Numbered from the stretch's first letter, positions 42,873-53,111 are shown. The stretch: 64,000 nucleotides of DNA from Phenylobacterium zucineum HLK1 (GCF_000017265.1 NC_011144.1:558001-622000); one strand, 5' to 3'. Notes: generated by a model not told the origin, from the letters alone. Program-made: numbers and translations.

Positions 42873-44414
42873 CTAGATCACCGCCTCGATGAAGGTCGGG
42901 CCCTTCTGGGCCATGGCGGCGGCGAAGGCCTTGTCGAACTCCTCGGCGGTGGCGCAGCTCACCGCCGGCAGGCCCATGCCCTTGGCGATCGGGACCCAGT
43001 CGATCTTCGGATCGCCCAGGTCGAGCAGCTTGCGCGCCGAGGGGCCCGCCTCGCCGGCGCCGGTGCGGGTCATCTCCACGTTGAGGATGCGGTAGGTGTA
43101 GTTGGCGAACACCACGACGGTGATGTCGAGGTTCTCGCGGGCCATCGTCCAGAGCGCCTGGACCGTATACATCGCCGCCCCGTCGCCGTTCAGGCTGAGC
43201 ACCTTGCGGTCGGGCGCGGCGACGGCCGCGCCGATGGCGAGCGGCAGGCCGATGCCGATCGCCCCGCCGGTCAGCGCCAGCACCTCGTGCGGCCGGGCGC
43301 TCGCCGTCATGGCCGCCACGCCGGTGCCGGAGGTCACCGCATCGTCGCAGACGATGGCGTTCTCGGGCATGTGCCGGGCGATGGACGTTCCCACGTAGTA
43401 GGGATTGAGGCCCCCGCTGGGCGCGGCGTCCGGCAGGGCCAGCGCCTGGACCGGCCCTTCCTTGGGCGCCCCCAGCGCATCGGCCAGGGCGGCGAGGCCG
43501 GCGACCGAATCCTCGGCCCGGTCCGCGAGGGTGAGGGTCTGGCACCCCTCGGGGACGAGGACGCTGGGCCGGTTGGGATAGGCGAAGAAGGCCACCGGCG
43601 TCGTCGTGCCGACGAACACCATCAGGTCGACGCCCTCGAGCTCGCCCAGGGCCATCTCGCCGAAGTAGGGCATCTTCTTGGGCGCGAACACGCCGGCGCC
43701 GCGCGGCTGGCGGGGCACGAAGGTGTCGGAATAGATGGTGATCCCCGCCGCCTGCAGCCGGGCGGCCTCCTTCAGCGCCTCGGCGCGGCAGGCCTGATTG
43801 CCCAGCAGGATCACGGGGTTCTTCGCCGCCTTCAGCGCGCGGGCGGCGGCCTCGACCGCCTCGCCGCGGGGCGCCGCGCGCGCCGGCCGCTGGGCGCGGG
43901 CGATCTCGCCGCCGGCCGGCAGCCAGGCGCTGTCGGCCGGGAGGATCAGGCTGACCGGACCGCCGGGCGGACCGTACGAGGCCTGCACGGCCTCGGCCGC
44001 GAGCGCCGAGACATCGTCGGCGGTCTCGGCCGACTTCACCCAGATCGAGTTCGGCTTCACCAGGGTGGCGATGTCGGAGTTCAGCGGCGCGTCGTACTGG
44101 CGGTGATAGGTGGCGTGGTCGCCGATCACGTTGACGATCGGCGTATAGGCCCGGCGGGCGTTGTGCAGGTTGGCGACGCCGTTGCCGTAGCCGGGCCCGA
44201 GGTGCAGCAGGGTGCAGGCCGGCCGGTCCGCGATCCGGCCGTAGCCGTCGGCCGCGCCCGTGGCCACGCCTTCGAACTGGCACAGCACCGGCCGCATCTG
44301 CGGCACGCCGTCCAGCGCGGCCACGAACTGCATCTCGCTGGTGCCGGGATTGGCGAAGCAGGCGGTGACCTCGTTGGCCACCAGGGTCGAGATCAGGGCG
44401 TCGGCGCCGTTCAT
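42873..44414 (-). CDS. Thiamine-diphosphate enzyme (acetolactate synthase/benzoylformate decarboxylase-like)
   Basis: The 513-residue protein is a complete ThDP enzyme: an N-terminal pyrimidine-binding domain with the activating glutamate (CFANPGTSEMQF, CQFEGVATGAADGYGRI), a central domain (NPVILLGNQACRAEA) and the diphosphate-binding domain with SLNGDGAAMYTVQALWTMA ... VVFANYTYRIL. The motif has AN rather than the common NN. Such enzymes decarboxylate or ligate 2-oxo acids. It lacks a small-subunit gene, which argues against true acetolactate synthase. Its ATG overlaps the stop of the upstream CoA ligase by 4 bp (ATGA), so translation is coupled. Confidence 0.85.
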   Translation of the reverse strand: MNGADALISTLVANEVTACFANPGTSEMQFVAALDGVPQMRPVLCQFEGVATGAADGYGRIADRPACTLLHLGPGYGNGVANLHNARRAYTPIVNVIGDHATYHRQYDAPLNSDIATLVKPNSIWVKSAETADDVSALAAEAVQASYGPPGGPVSLILPADSAWLPAGGEIARAQRPARAAPRGEAVEAAARALKAAKNPVILLGNQACRAEALKEAARLQAAGITIYSDTFVPRQPRGAGVFAPKKMPYFGEMALGELEGVDLMVFVGTTTPVAFFAYPNRPSVLVPEGCQTLTLADRAEDSVAGLAALADALGAPKEGPVQALALPDAAPSGGLNPYYVGTSIARHMPENAIVCDDAVTSGTGVAAMTASARPHEVLALTGGAIGIGLPLAIGAAVAAPDRKVLSLNGDGAAMYTVQALWTMARENLDITVVVFANYTYRILNVEMTRTGAGEAGPSARKLLDLGDPKIDWVPIAKGMGLPAVSCATAEEFDKAFAAAMAQKGPTFIEAVI

Positions 44415-46186
44415 GCGAACTCCATCACGTCGGGAGGTGTCGGGTGGGCGAAGAGCCGCCGGACGGCGGCCGCGTGTTTCGCGCGGGCGAGGCTCTGGGC
44501 GATGTAGCCCTTGTCGGTGATCTCGCCGGAATGGGGGTCCGGCGGCTCGGGAAGCACGAGGGCGCGGGCGATCCTGCCGCCGCCCTGCGCCTGGGCGTTG
44601 AACCGCGCCAGCCCGTCGCGCGCGGCGGCGACGACCTCGGCATGCGAGAGGTTGGGGTTGGGATAGAGCAGCAGGCCGACCCCCTCCTCGCCCTCGCCGC
44701 AGACCACCGCGTCGGTCACCGCCCCGCCGATCGCCCCGATCGCCCGGATGCGCAGGTCGCCGACGGTCACGAAGGTGCCCGAGGCCAGCTTGAAGTTCTC
44801 GGACAGCCGGCCGTCGAAGATCATGCCCTGCGCCGGATCCCCGGGATCGACGAAGCGGGCGGCGTCCCCCAGCCGGTAGAAGCCCTCGTCGTCGAAGGCG
44901 GCGGCCGAAAGGTCGGGCCGGCCGAGGTAGCCGCTGGTCACCTGCGGACCCTTCACCCGGAAGTCGAGCTTCCCGTCCTGCGGCACCAGCCGCACCGAGG
45001 TGCCGGGCAGGGGCAGGCCGATCATGCCCATGCGGCCGTTGGTCCAGTGGACGTTGCAGGCGGTCGGACCCGTCTCGGTAGCGCCATAGCCGCTGGAGAA
45101 GCTGATCTTCTCGCCCACCGTGCGGATCGCCACGGCCTGGATGCGGTCGGCGACCGTCTGGCCGAGGGCCGCGCCGCCGTACTGCAGCAGGCGCACGCGC
45201 GAGAAGAAGTTGCGGGCCAGCGCCTCGTCCTTCTCCAGCTCGTCGACCAGCAGCATCCAGCCGGCGGGGACCATGTTCTGATAGGTGGGCTGCACCTCGC
45301 GCAGGTTGCGCAGGGTCTCGCCGAACCTCGCCGCGGTGGGCTGGCCGGCGTCGATGTAGAGCGTCCCGCCCCGGTGCAGGCTCATGTGCAGGATGGCGTT
45401 GGCGCCCAGGCTGTGGCTCCACGGGGCGGAGTGCAGCATCACCGGCGGGTCGGGGTCGTCGAAGCACGCGGCGATCTGCGCCGCGTTGAGGCTGAGCTCT
45501 CGGTGACGGCCGATCACCGCCTTGGGCAGGCCGGTCGAGCCCGAGGTCAGCAGGTACTTGGCGTGGTCTTCCGGGCGGGCGCAGAACGTGGCGGCCGAGG
45601 CTTCGTAGAGCCGTTCCATCGGGATGTCGCCGGCCCGCGGCGACAGGCCCGCGATCACCGGCAGGCCGGCCAGGATCTCGGCCGAGAGGCCGTCGGCGAA
45701 CAGCGCCGCGTCCTCGGTGTAGACGGCGGCGGGCTGCAGGATCTCGGCGGCGTGGGTCAGGCGGGCGAGGTTCGCGCCGGGCAGGCCGTACTGCGGCGAG
45801 ACGGGCGCGACCGGCATGCCCTGGCTCATGGCCGCATAGGCGATCAGCGCGTGGTCTATGCCGTTGCGGGCCAGGATCAGCAGCGGCCGCTCACCGACGA
45901 CGCCCAGCTCCCTGAGACCCCCCGCCAGCGCGGCGATCCGCTCGCGCGCTTCGGCGAACGTCAGGGTGCGCCAGCCCTCGCCCGAGCGCTCGGCCAGCCA
46001 GACGCGGTCGGGCGCGCTGGCGGCCCAGGCGTCCAGGGCCGAGGTCGTGGTCTGGTGCTGGGTGGAATAGGGCGTCGGATTGGTCAGCACCATCTCGCCG
46101 CCGCCGCGGCGGTCGATCTCCAGGCGTCGCGGCGCATAGCGCGGATCGCGGAACGGGGCGGTGGAGAGGCTGAGCTCGGCGTCCAT
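44411..46186 (-). CDS. Feruloyl-CoA synthase-like acyl-CoA ligase
   Basis: The 591-residue adenylate-forming enzyme has the phosphate loop LLTSGSTGLPKAVIG, the adenine motif SSGYGATETGPTACNVHW and the hinge aspartate FYRLGDAARF. The N-terminal pattern (DAWAASAPDRVWLAERSGEGWRTLTFAEA..., ILARNGIDHALIAYAAMSQGMPVAPVSPQY) follows that of feruloyl-CoA synthases, which activate hydroxycinnamates such as ferulate and p-coumarate. The usual hydratase/aldolase and vanillin dehydrogenase are not adjacent; instead a ThDP enzyme follows in the same operon. The substrate is inferred. Confidence 0.82.
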   Translation of the reverse strand: MDAELSLSTAPFRDPRYAPRRLEIDRRGGGEMVLTNPTPYSTQHQTTTSALDAWAASAPDRVWLAERSGEGWRTLTFAEARERIAALAGGLRELGVVGERPLLILARNGIDHALIAYAAMSQGMPVAPVSPQYGLPGANLARLTHAAEILQPAAVYTEDAALFADGLSAEILAGLPVIAGLSPRAGDIPMERLYEASAATFCARPEDHAKYLLTSGSTGLPKAVIGRHRELSLNAAQIAACFDDPDPPVMLHSAPWSHSLGANAILHMSLHRGGTLYIDAGQPTAARFGETLRNLREVQPTYQNMVPAGWMLLVDELEKDEALARNFFSRVRLLQYGGAALGQTVADRIQAVAIRTVGEKISFSSGYGATETGPTACNVHWTNGRMGMIGLPLPGTSVRLVPQDGKLDFRVKGPQVTSGYLGRPDLSAAAFDDEGFYRLGDAARFVDPGDPAQGMIFDGRLSENFKLASGTFVTVGDLRIRAIGAIGGAVTDAVVCGEGEEGVGLLLYPNPNLSHAEVVAAARDGLARFNAQAQGGGRIARALVLPEPPDPHSGEITDKGYIAQSLARAKHAAAVRRLFAHPTPPDVMEFA

Positions 46187-46229
46187 GGGGCCATCGGTTA
46201 CGGGCCGCCGCGACGTAAGTCGAGCCCCG

Positions 46230-47441
46230 CTAGGCCTTCTCCAGCTCGCGCAGCCGTCGTTGGAGGTACAGCCGCTCGGCGGGCGCGGGGTTCAGCCCCA
46301 GCGCCGCGCGGAGGGCGGCGATCGCCTCGCGCCTGCGGCCGGCCCGCGCCGACAGGTGCGCCAGGGCGGCCTGGTAGGGCAGCCAGGCCTGCATGCCTTC
46401 AACCCGCGCCAGCGCCGCGAGGCCCGCTTCGGCCCCGGCGGTCTCCCCCAACGCCACGGCGCGGTTCACGGCGGCGGCGGGGCTCGGCCGCACCGCGAGC
46501 AGGACGTCGTAGAGCCGGGCGATGTCGGCCCACGGCGTCGGCCGCCCCTCGGCGCGGGCGCAGTGGTTGGCGTGGATGGTCGCCAGGATCTGGCGCGGGC
46601 CGCTGCCGGCGAAGCCGGCGGCGCGATCCAGGAGGCCGGCGCCCTCGGCGATGAGGTCGCGCCGCCACAGGTCCGCCTCCTGCGCTTCGGGCGGAACCAT
46701 GGCCCCGGTCGCGTCCAGGCGGGCGGGTCGCCGCGCCTCGGCGAAGCGGACCAGGGCGGCCAGGCCGAGGACCTCGGGCTCGCCCGGCATGAGCTCGGCC
46801 AGGAGACCCGAGAGGCGAAGCACCTCCGGCGCGAAGCCGGCGGCGTCGGTGGCCAGGGCGGCGTCCTCGTAGGCCTGGGCGTAGGCGACTTCGAGGGTGG
46901 TCAGCACCGCCTCCAGCCGCTCGGGCCAGGCGGCGGGGCCGGGGACCTCGAACGGGACGCCGGCGCCGGCGATCTTCCGCTTGGCCCGGGTGATCCGCTG
47001 GAGCATGGCCGGCTCGGCGCAGAAAAAGGCCCGCGCCAGCCGCTGGGTGGAAAGTCCGCAGACCACCTTCAGCGTCAGCGCCGCGCGGGCGTCGGCCGCC
47101 AGCGCCGGATGGCAGCAGACGAAGATCAGCCGCAGGCGCTCGTCGGGGATGGGCTCGTGGGCCATCAGCGCCTCCTCGGGGCTCGCTTGGGGCGCCGGCG
47201 GGTCGAGCATCGTGCGCGCCCGGACCGCGGCGCGGCGCCTGGCGTCGATCGCCCGGCGGAGCGCCGCCCGCCAGAGCCACGCCGCCGGATCGCGCGGCGG
47301 CTGGTTCGGCCAGGCCACGAGGGCCGCCGCGCAGGCGTCGGAGAAGGCGTCCTCGGCCAGGTCCAGGTCGCGGAGCCGCGCGGCGAGGGCGGCCACCACC
47401 CTGGGCCGCGCCTCGGCGATCGCCCGGCCGAAGACCGTCAT
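46230..47441 (-). CDS. ECF sigma factor of the ECF42 type with C-terminal helical-repeat extension
   Basis: The 403-residue protein has sigma region 2 (VAALAARLRDLDLAEDAFSDACAAALVAWP), region 4 (LTLKVVCGLSTQRLARAFFCAEPAMLQRITRAKRKI) and a long C-terminal half of about 220 residues with TPR-like helices (RLYDVLLAVRPSPAAAVNRAVALGE, YQAALAHLSARAGRRREAIAALRAALGLNP). This layout and the DGPF gene beside it define ECF42, which has no conventional anti-sigma factor; the C-terminal extension is thought to matter for activity. Its ATG overlaps the DGPF stop by one base. Confidence 0.9.
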   Translation of the reverse strand: MTVFGRAIAEARPRVVAALAARLRDLDLAEDAFSDACAAALVAWPNQPPRDPAAWLWRAALRRAIDARRRAAVRARTMLDPPAPQASPEEALMAHEPIPDERLRLIFVCCHPALAADARAALTLKVVCGLSTQRLARAFFCAEPAMLQRITRAKRKIAGAGVPFEVPGPAAWPERLEAVLTTLEVAYAQAYEDAALATDAAGFAPEVLRLSGLLAELMPGEPEVLGLAALVRFAEARRPARLDATGAMVPPEAQEADLWRRDLIAEGAGLLDRAAGFAGSGPRQILATIHANHCARAEGRPTPWADIARLYDVLLAVRPSPAAAVNRAVALGETAGAEAGLAALARVEGMQAWLPYQAALAHLSARAGRRREAIAALRAALGLNPAPAERLYLQRRLRELEKA

Positions 47442-47797
47442 CAGCCCATGTCCAGCAGGGGGCGCACCTCGGTCTTCGAGCCCGCGACGCCCGGAACGCG
47501 GCGGGCGATGGCCAGGGCCGCGTCCAGGTCGGGCACGTCGATGAGGTAGTAGCCGCCCAGGTGCTCCCGGGTCTCGGCGAAGGGGCCGTCATGCAGCGTC
47601 TGCCGCCCGTCGGCCCCGATCACCACCGTGGTCGCGGTCTCGACGCCCTGCAGGCCCGAGCCGTCCAGCAGCACCCCCGCGGCCTGCAGCTCCTCGGCCA
47701 GGGCCATGTGCCTGGCGGCGACGTCCTGCAGCAGGGTTGCGTTCTCCGGCCCCTGGTAGGCGCCGGCCGGCTCATAGATCAGGACCATGTACTTCAT
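47441..47797 (-). CDS. DGPF-domain (YCII-related) protein paired with ECF42 sigma
   Basis: The 118-residue protein reads MKYMVLIYEPAGAYQGPEN..., VLLDGSGLQGVETATTVVIGADGRQTLHDGPFAETREHLGGYYLIDVPDLDAALAIA, with the DGPF motif that names the group. These small proteins are regular genomic partners and targets of ECF42 sigma factors; their activity is unknown. The start MKYMV is chosen over an upstream ATG at 47851 because GGGGAACG precedes it and it matches the family N-terminus. An ECF42-like promoter lies upstream at 47859-47885. Confidence 0.9.
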   Translation of the reverse strand: MKYMVLIYEPAGAYQGPENATLLQDVAARHMALAEELQAAGVLLDGSGLQGVETATTVVIGADGRQTLHDGPFAETREHLGGYYLIDVPDLDAALAIARRVPGVAGSKTEVRPLLDMG

Positions 47798-47858
47798 CGC
47801 GGTCGTTCCCCGTTCGGGTTGATGTTTGCGCGACGCAGCGCTGTGCGTCACCGGGGAG

Positions 47859-47885
47859 ACGCGCGGCCGGCTGCGGATTCGACAG
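47859..47885 (-). promoter_or_regulatory. Candidate ECF42-dependent promoter of the DGPF-sigma operon
   Basis: On the minus strand, TGTCGA (47885-47880) and CGTC (47862-47859) are separated by 17 nt and lie about 62 nt before the DGPF start. As I recall, the ECF42 promoter determined in Streptomyces has TGTCGA at -35 and CGA/TC at -10, which this fits. It implies the sigma factor drives its own operon. Confidence 0.65.
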
Positions 47886-47935
47886 GCTCTCGAAATTTCC
47901 TAGTGTGGCCGCGCCGAAAGAGGAGGGGCCCCCGC

Positions 47936-49291
<1,356 letters not shown>

Positions 49292-49294
49292 AGG

Positions 49295-50629
49295 CTAGCT
49301 CGTGAGAGTCTCGCCGAACCGCACCGGCTGGCCGAGATGCGGGGCGACGATCTCGTCGTCGCGCATGACGACCGTTCCGCGAACGATCGTCGCCATCGGC
49401 CAACCCTTCGCCTCGAAGCCGTCGAAGGGCGTCCAGCCGACGCGGCTGGCCATGTCCTCGTGCCGGAGCGTGCGTCGGGCCTTGAGGTCCACCACGGTCA
49501 GGTCGGCGTCGTAGCCCACCGCCAGCCGGCCCTTGTCGGCCAGGTTGAAGATGCGGTTCGCGCCGTGGCTGGTCAGGTCGACGAGGCGCTCCAGCGTCAG
49601 CCGGCCCTCGGCGACGTGGGTCAGCATCACCGGCAGCAGGGTCTGCACGCCAGGCATCCCGGAAGGCGAGGCGGGGTAGGGCCGGGCCTTCTCCTCGCGG
49701 GTGTGCGGGGCGTGGTCCGAGCCGATGACGTCGGCGACGCCGTTCGCCACCCCGACCCACAGCCCCTCGCGGTGCTCGGCCCCACGGATCGGCGGGTTCA
49801 TCTGGGCGAAGCCCTTCAGACGTTCATAGGCCTCGGGCCCGGCGAGGGTCAGGTGCTGGGGGGTCACCTCGACCGAGGCGACGTCCTTGTGGCCGGCGAG
49901 GAAGGCGATCTCCTCGCGCGTCGTCACGTGCAGGACGTGGATGCGCTTGCCGCACTTGCGGGCCAGGCGCACCAGGCGCTCCGTGGACTGGATCGCCGAC
50001 TGGGCGTCGCGCACCTCGTAGTGGCTGGTCCAGTCGCCCGTGCGGGCGAGCGGCCGGCGCTCGGCCAGCCGGTACTCGTCCTCGGAGTGGAAGGCCGCGC
50101 GGCGGGAGATGTGGCGCAGCACCTGCTCCACGCCCTCGTCGTCCTGCACCAGCAGCGTGCCCGTGGAGGCCCCCATGAACACCTTGATCCCGCAGCAGCC
50201 GGGCAGGCGTTCCAGCTCGCCCAGGAAGCGCGCGTTCTCGTGCGTGCCGCCGACGTAGAAGGCGTGATCGCAGTGCATGCGGTCGCGGGCGCGGGCGAGC
50301 TTGTCGGCCAGGGTGTCGGGGTCGGTGGTGGTCGGCTCGGTGTTCGGCATCTCGAACACGGCGGTGACGCCGCCGAGCACCGCGGCGCGCGAGCCGGTCT
50401 CGAGGTCCTCCTTCCACTCCAGGCCGGGCTCGCGGAAGTGGACCTGGGTGTCGATGACCCCCGGCATCACCGTCAGGCCGGAGGCGTCGAAGGTCTCGCC
50501 CGCCGAAGCCTGGGCGAGGTCGCCGATGGCGGCGATCTTGCCGCCGCGGACGCCGATGTCGGCGCGGCCGCGTCCGGCGTGGTTCACCACCTCGCCGCCG
50601 CGCACGATCAGGTCGAAGGTCTCAGGCAT
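49295..50629 (-). CDS. Dihydroorotase-like amidohydrolase with altered metal-site histidines
   Basis: The 444-residue protein is a cyclic amidohydrolase close to dihydroorotase: MPGVIDTQVHFREPGLEWKEDLETGSRAAVLGGVTAVFEMPNT, GIKVFMGAS, RIHVLHVTT, IGSDHAPHTREEKARPYPASPSGMPGVQT. The canonical HxH of the first strand is QxH here (DTQVHFREPG), and the usual TPHHL is TPQHL. The lysine in GIKVF, the aspartate in GSDHAP and HVLH are kept. It may be a divergent dihydroorotase or a relative with another ring substrate. Its first codons overlap the end of the GT9 gene by 8 bp. Confidence 0.85.
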   Translation of the reverse strand: MPETFDLIVRGGEVVNHAGRGRADIGVRGGKIAAIGDLAQASAGETFDASGLTVMPGVIDTQVHFREPGLEWKEDLETGSRAAVLGGVTAVFEMPNTEPTTTDPDTLADKLARARDRMHCDHAFYVGGTHENARFLGELERLPGCCGIKVFMGASTGTLLVQDDEGVEQVLRHISRRAAFHSEDEYRLAERRPLARTGDWTSHYEVRDAQSAIQSTERLVRLARKCGKRIHVLHVTTREEIAFLAGHKDVASVEVTPQHLTLAGPEAYERLKGFAQMNPPIRGAEHREGLWVGVANGVADVIGSDHAPHTREEKARPYPASPSGMPGVQTLLPVMLTHVAEGRLTLERLVDLTSHGANRIFNLADKGRLAVGYDADLTVVDLKARRTLRHEDMASRVGWTPFDGFEAKGWPMATIVRGTVVMRDDEIVAPHLGQPVRFGETLTS

Positions 50630-51590
50630 GTGGGGCCTCGGTGGCGGCCAGGAGTTCCTCCGCCGCGCCTACCACCTTCTCCACCGGCAGGTCCATCATG
50701 TGGCAGATGGCCTGCGAGAGTTCCGGGTCGACCGCGCGGATCTGGTCGAGGTCGCGGGCGCCGCGCACGATCCGGCAGTGCTCGCCCCAGGGCGCGTACA
50801 GCCGCTCGTCCGAGGGGCCGAAGAGGCCGATGGTGGGGACGCCGGCGGCGGCCGCCAGATGCATGGCGCCGGAATCGTTGCCGATGAACAGCCGCGCCCG
50901 CTTCAGCGCCGCATGGGCCACCAGCAGGTCCTGGCCCGTGAGGTCGATGATCCGGTTCTTGGCCGCGTCGCGCATCGCCTTCACGACGTTGGCGTCGCCG
51001 GCGCCGCCGACCACCATCAGCCGGCCGCCCTTGAGCTCGCCCTCGCGCAGCAGGCGCATGGCGACCTGGCTGAACCGCTCCGCCGGCCAGGTCTTGCCGA
51101 TCCAGTTGGCGGCCGGCGCCATGGCCAGGATCGGCCCCTCGCCGGCGGTCAGCGCCGCGGCCTGCGCCTCGATCTCGGGCGAGGTGAAGATGTGCGGCGG
51201 CGCCGGTTCGTCCTCGATGCGCAGGGTGCGCGCCGCCTCCAGCACCTTGTGCAGCGGCTCGGCGCTCTTGCGATGGATGGCGCGCCGCCGCGTCCGAAGG
51301 AACCGCGACAGCCCCGAGCCGCGCAAGTCGACGACCAGGCCCCAGCGCCGCCTGCGCACCTGGCGCCACAGGTCGAACCAGTGGCCGCCGGACTTGCTCT
51401 TCTCGAGCACGATGACGCGGTCGAGGTTCGGGACCTCGGCGAAGAGCGGCGCCGCCGCGGGGCCGGCCACGATGGTGAAGCGGGCGTTGGGGATCTCGTC
51501 GTGCAGGCGCTTGACGAGGCCCGACGAGAGCACGGCGTCGCCGATGCGCGTGGCCGTGATGAAGAGAATCGGGAAACCGCCGGACGCCAT
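50622..51590 (-). CDS. Glycosyltransferase family 9 (heptosyltransferase-like)
   Basis: The 322-residue protein begins MASGGFPILFITATRIGDAVLSSGLVKRLHDEIPNARFTIVAG and has PAANWIGKTWPAERFSQVA and the nucleotide-sugar motif FIGNDSGAMHLAAAAGVPTIGLFGPSDE. These are marks of the ADP-heptose:LPS heptosyltransferases and relatives, which build the LPS core at the inner face of the inner membrane. Actual sugar and acceptor are not visible from sequence. It is transcribed ahead of the dihydroorotase-like gene and diverges from ygfZ. Confidence 0.9.
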   Translation of the reverse strand: MASGGFPILFITATRIGDAVLSSGLVKRLHDEIPNARFTIVAGPAAAPLFAEVPNLDRVIVLEKSKSGGHWFDLWRQVRRRRWGLVVDLRGSGLSRFLRTRRRAIHRKSAEPLHKVLEAARTLRIEDEPAPPHIFTSPEIEAQAAALTAGEGPILAMAPAANWIGKTWPAERFSQVAMRLLREGELKGGRLMVVGGAGDANVVKAMRDAAKNRIIDLTGQDLLVAHAALKRARLFIGNDSGAMHLAAAAGVPTIGLFGPSDERLYAPWGEHCRIVRGARDLDQIRAVDPELSQAICHMMDLPVEKVVGAAEELLAATEAPHA

Positions 51591-51650
51591 GCAGACTGCA
51601 TAGCCAAGGGGCGGCTGGCGCTCCACAGCGGCGCGCCCCAAATTGTCGTC

Positions 51651-52457
51651 ATGACCATCGTGCAGCTGACGAGCCGGGCCGTGATCGCCGTGGGCGGCCC
51701 CGAGTGGCGGAGCTTCCTCCAGGGCCTGCTCACCCAGGATGTCGAGACGCTCCAGCCGGGGCAGGCGCGGTTCGGCGCCCTGCTGACGCCGCAGGGACGG
51801 CTGCTCTACGACCTGTTCGCGGTGGGCGCCGAGGACGGCTGCCTGCTGGACGTGGAGGCGGCTCATCGCGACGCCCTGCTGCAGCGGCTGACGATGTACC
51901 GCCTGCGGGCCAAGGTGGAGCTTTCCGCCCCCGATACGGCGGTCTTCGCCGCCTTCCCCGACGCGCCGGGGCCGGGCTGGATCCGCGATCCCCGGCGGCC
52001 CGAGCTGGGCTGGCGCGGCTATGGCCTCGCGGAGCGGGCGACCTCGGACGAGGCGGCCTATGACGCCCATCGCCTTCGGCTGGGCGTTCCCGGTCCGGCG
52101 GATTGGGGGACGGACTCCACCTATCCGATCGAGGCCGACTTCGACCTCCTGGCCGGCATCGACTTCAAGAAGGGCTGCTTCGTCGGCCAGGAGACCACCT
52201 CGCGCATGAAGCGCCGGGGCCAGATCAAGAGCCGCATGCTGCCGATCGTGTTCGAGGGCCCGCCGCCGGCGTCCGGGACCGAGATCCTGGCCGGCGACCT
52301 GCGGGCCGGCGAGGTGTTGTCGGGGACGGAGGGCCGCGCCATGGCCCTGGTGCGGCTGGACCGCGCGCTAGGCGCCGACCTGACGGCGGACGGCCGTCCG
52401 GTGCGGGTGGAGCCGCCGGCCTGGTTCGAGCAATCGGCTGGGGATAACGCGTCCTGA
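51651..52457 (+). CDS. ygfZ: Folate-binding protein YgfZ (IBA57-like)
   Basis: YgfZ/IBA57 proteins bind folate and support assembly or repair of certain iron-sulfur enzymes. The 268-residue protein has the diagnostic K-G-C-F-V-G-Q-E motif at residues 174-181 with Cys176 (GIDFKKGCFVGQETTSRM). FLQGLLTQDVETLQPGQARFGALLTPQGRLLYDLF near the N-terminus also fits. It starts at the ATG at 51651, 60 bp from the divergent GT9 gene. MutY, an Fe-S enzyme, lies nearby, but the link may be chance. Confidence 0.93.
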   Translation: MTIVQLTSRAVIAVGGPEWRSFLQGLLTQDVETLQPGQARFGALLTPQGRLLYDLFAVGAEDGCLLDVEAAHRDALLQRLTMYRLRAKVELSAPDTAVFAAFPDAPGPGWIRDPRRPELGWRGYGLAERATSDEAAYDAHRLRLGVPGPADWGTDSTYPIEADFDLLAGIDFKKGCFVGQETTSRMKRRGQIKSRMLPIVFEGPPPASGTEILAGDLRAGEVLSGTEGRAMALVRLDRALGADLTADGRPVRVEPPAWFEQSAGDNAS

Positions 52458-52520
52458 AACCGCCGATGCGACGGAAACGGCCCTTGAGGTTCTGAGCGCC
52501 GTCGGCTGAGAGTGCCGGCG

Positions 52521-53111
52521 ATGGATGCGCCCGTCGTCACCCGCTGCACCTGGACCGGCATGGCCGGCGACCCGCTCTACGAGGCCTACCACGACACCGA
52601 GTGGGGCGTGCCCGAGTACGACTCGCGCGCGCTGTGGGAGAAGCTGGTGCTGGACGGATTCCAGGCGGGCCTGGCCTGGATCACCATCCTTCGCAAGCGC
52701 GAAGCCTTCCGCGCCGCGTTCGACGGCTTCGATCCCGAGAAGGTGGCGGCCTACGGCGAGGCCGACCGGGCCCGGCTGATGGCCGACGCCGGCATCGTCC
52801 GCTCGAACGCCAAGATCGACGCCGCGATCGAGAGCGCGCGGATTTACCTGGCCATGCGGGACCGCGGCGAGGACTTCGCCGACTTCTGCTGGGGCTTCGT
52901 GGACGGCCGGCCGGTGCAGAACCGCTGGGATCTCGGCCAGGTCCCGGCCCAGACGCCGCTGGCCGTAGAGGTCTCGAAGGCCCTGAAGGCGCGCGGCTTC
53001 AAGTTCGTGGGTCCGGTGATCGTCTACGCCTGGATGCAGGCCACCGGCCTGGTCAACGACCACCTGACCTGCTGCTTCCGCCACGAGCAGGTGAAGGGGC
53101 TGGCGCGCTGA
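52521..53111 (+). CDS. tag: DNA-3-methyladenine glycosylase I (Tag)
   Basis: Tag removes 3-methyladenine. The 196-residue protein shows [57 protein letters not shown], with the catalytic-region glutamate and tryptophans, and ends [33 protein letters not shown], which supplies the structural zinc ligands (with the first Cys). The start ATG at 52521 (MDAPVV) is preferred; GTG at 52512 is possible. Its stop overlaps the rnhB start by one base. Confidence 0.93.
   Translation: MDAPVVTRCTWTGMAGDPLYEAYHDTEWGVPEYDSRALWEKLVLDGFQAGLAWITILRKREAFRAAFDGFDPEKVAAYGEADRARLMADAGIVRSNAKIDAAIESARIYLAMRDRGEDFADFCWGFVDGRPVQNRWDLGQVPAQTPLAVEVSKALKARGFKFVGPVIVYAWMQATGLVNDHLTCCFRHEQVKGLAR

Noticed and set aside
42873..44414. 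Assignment of the ThDP enzyme as acetolactate synthase (ilvB)
   Set aside because: No ilvN or ilvC is adjacent, the operon partner is an aryl-CoA ligase, and the sequence is as close to benzoylformate decarboxylase-type enzymes.
51590..51600. TGCAGACTGCA dyad at the GT9 start as an operator
   Set aside because: It is short (5-bp arms), overlaps the start codon and has no second copy nearby.
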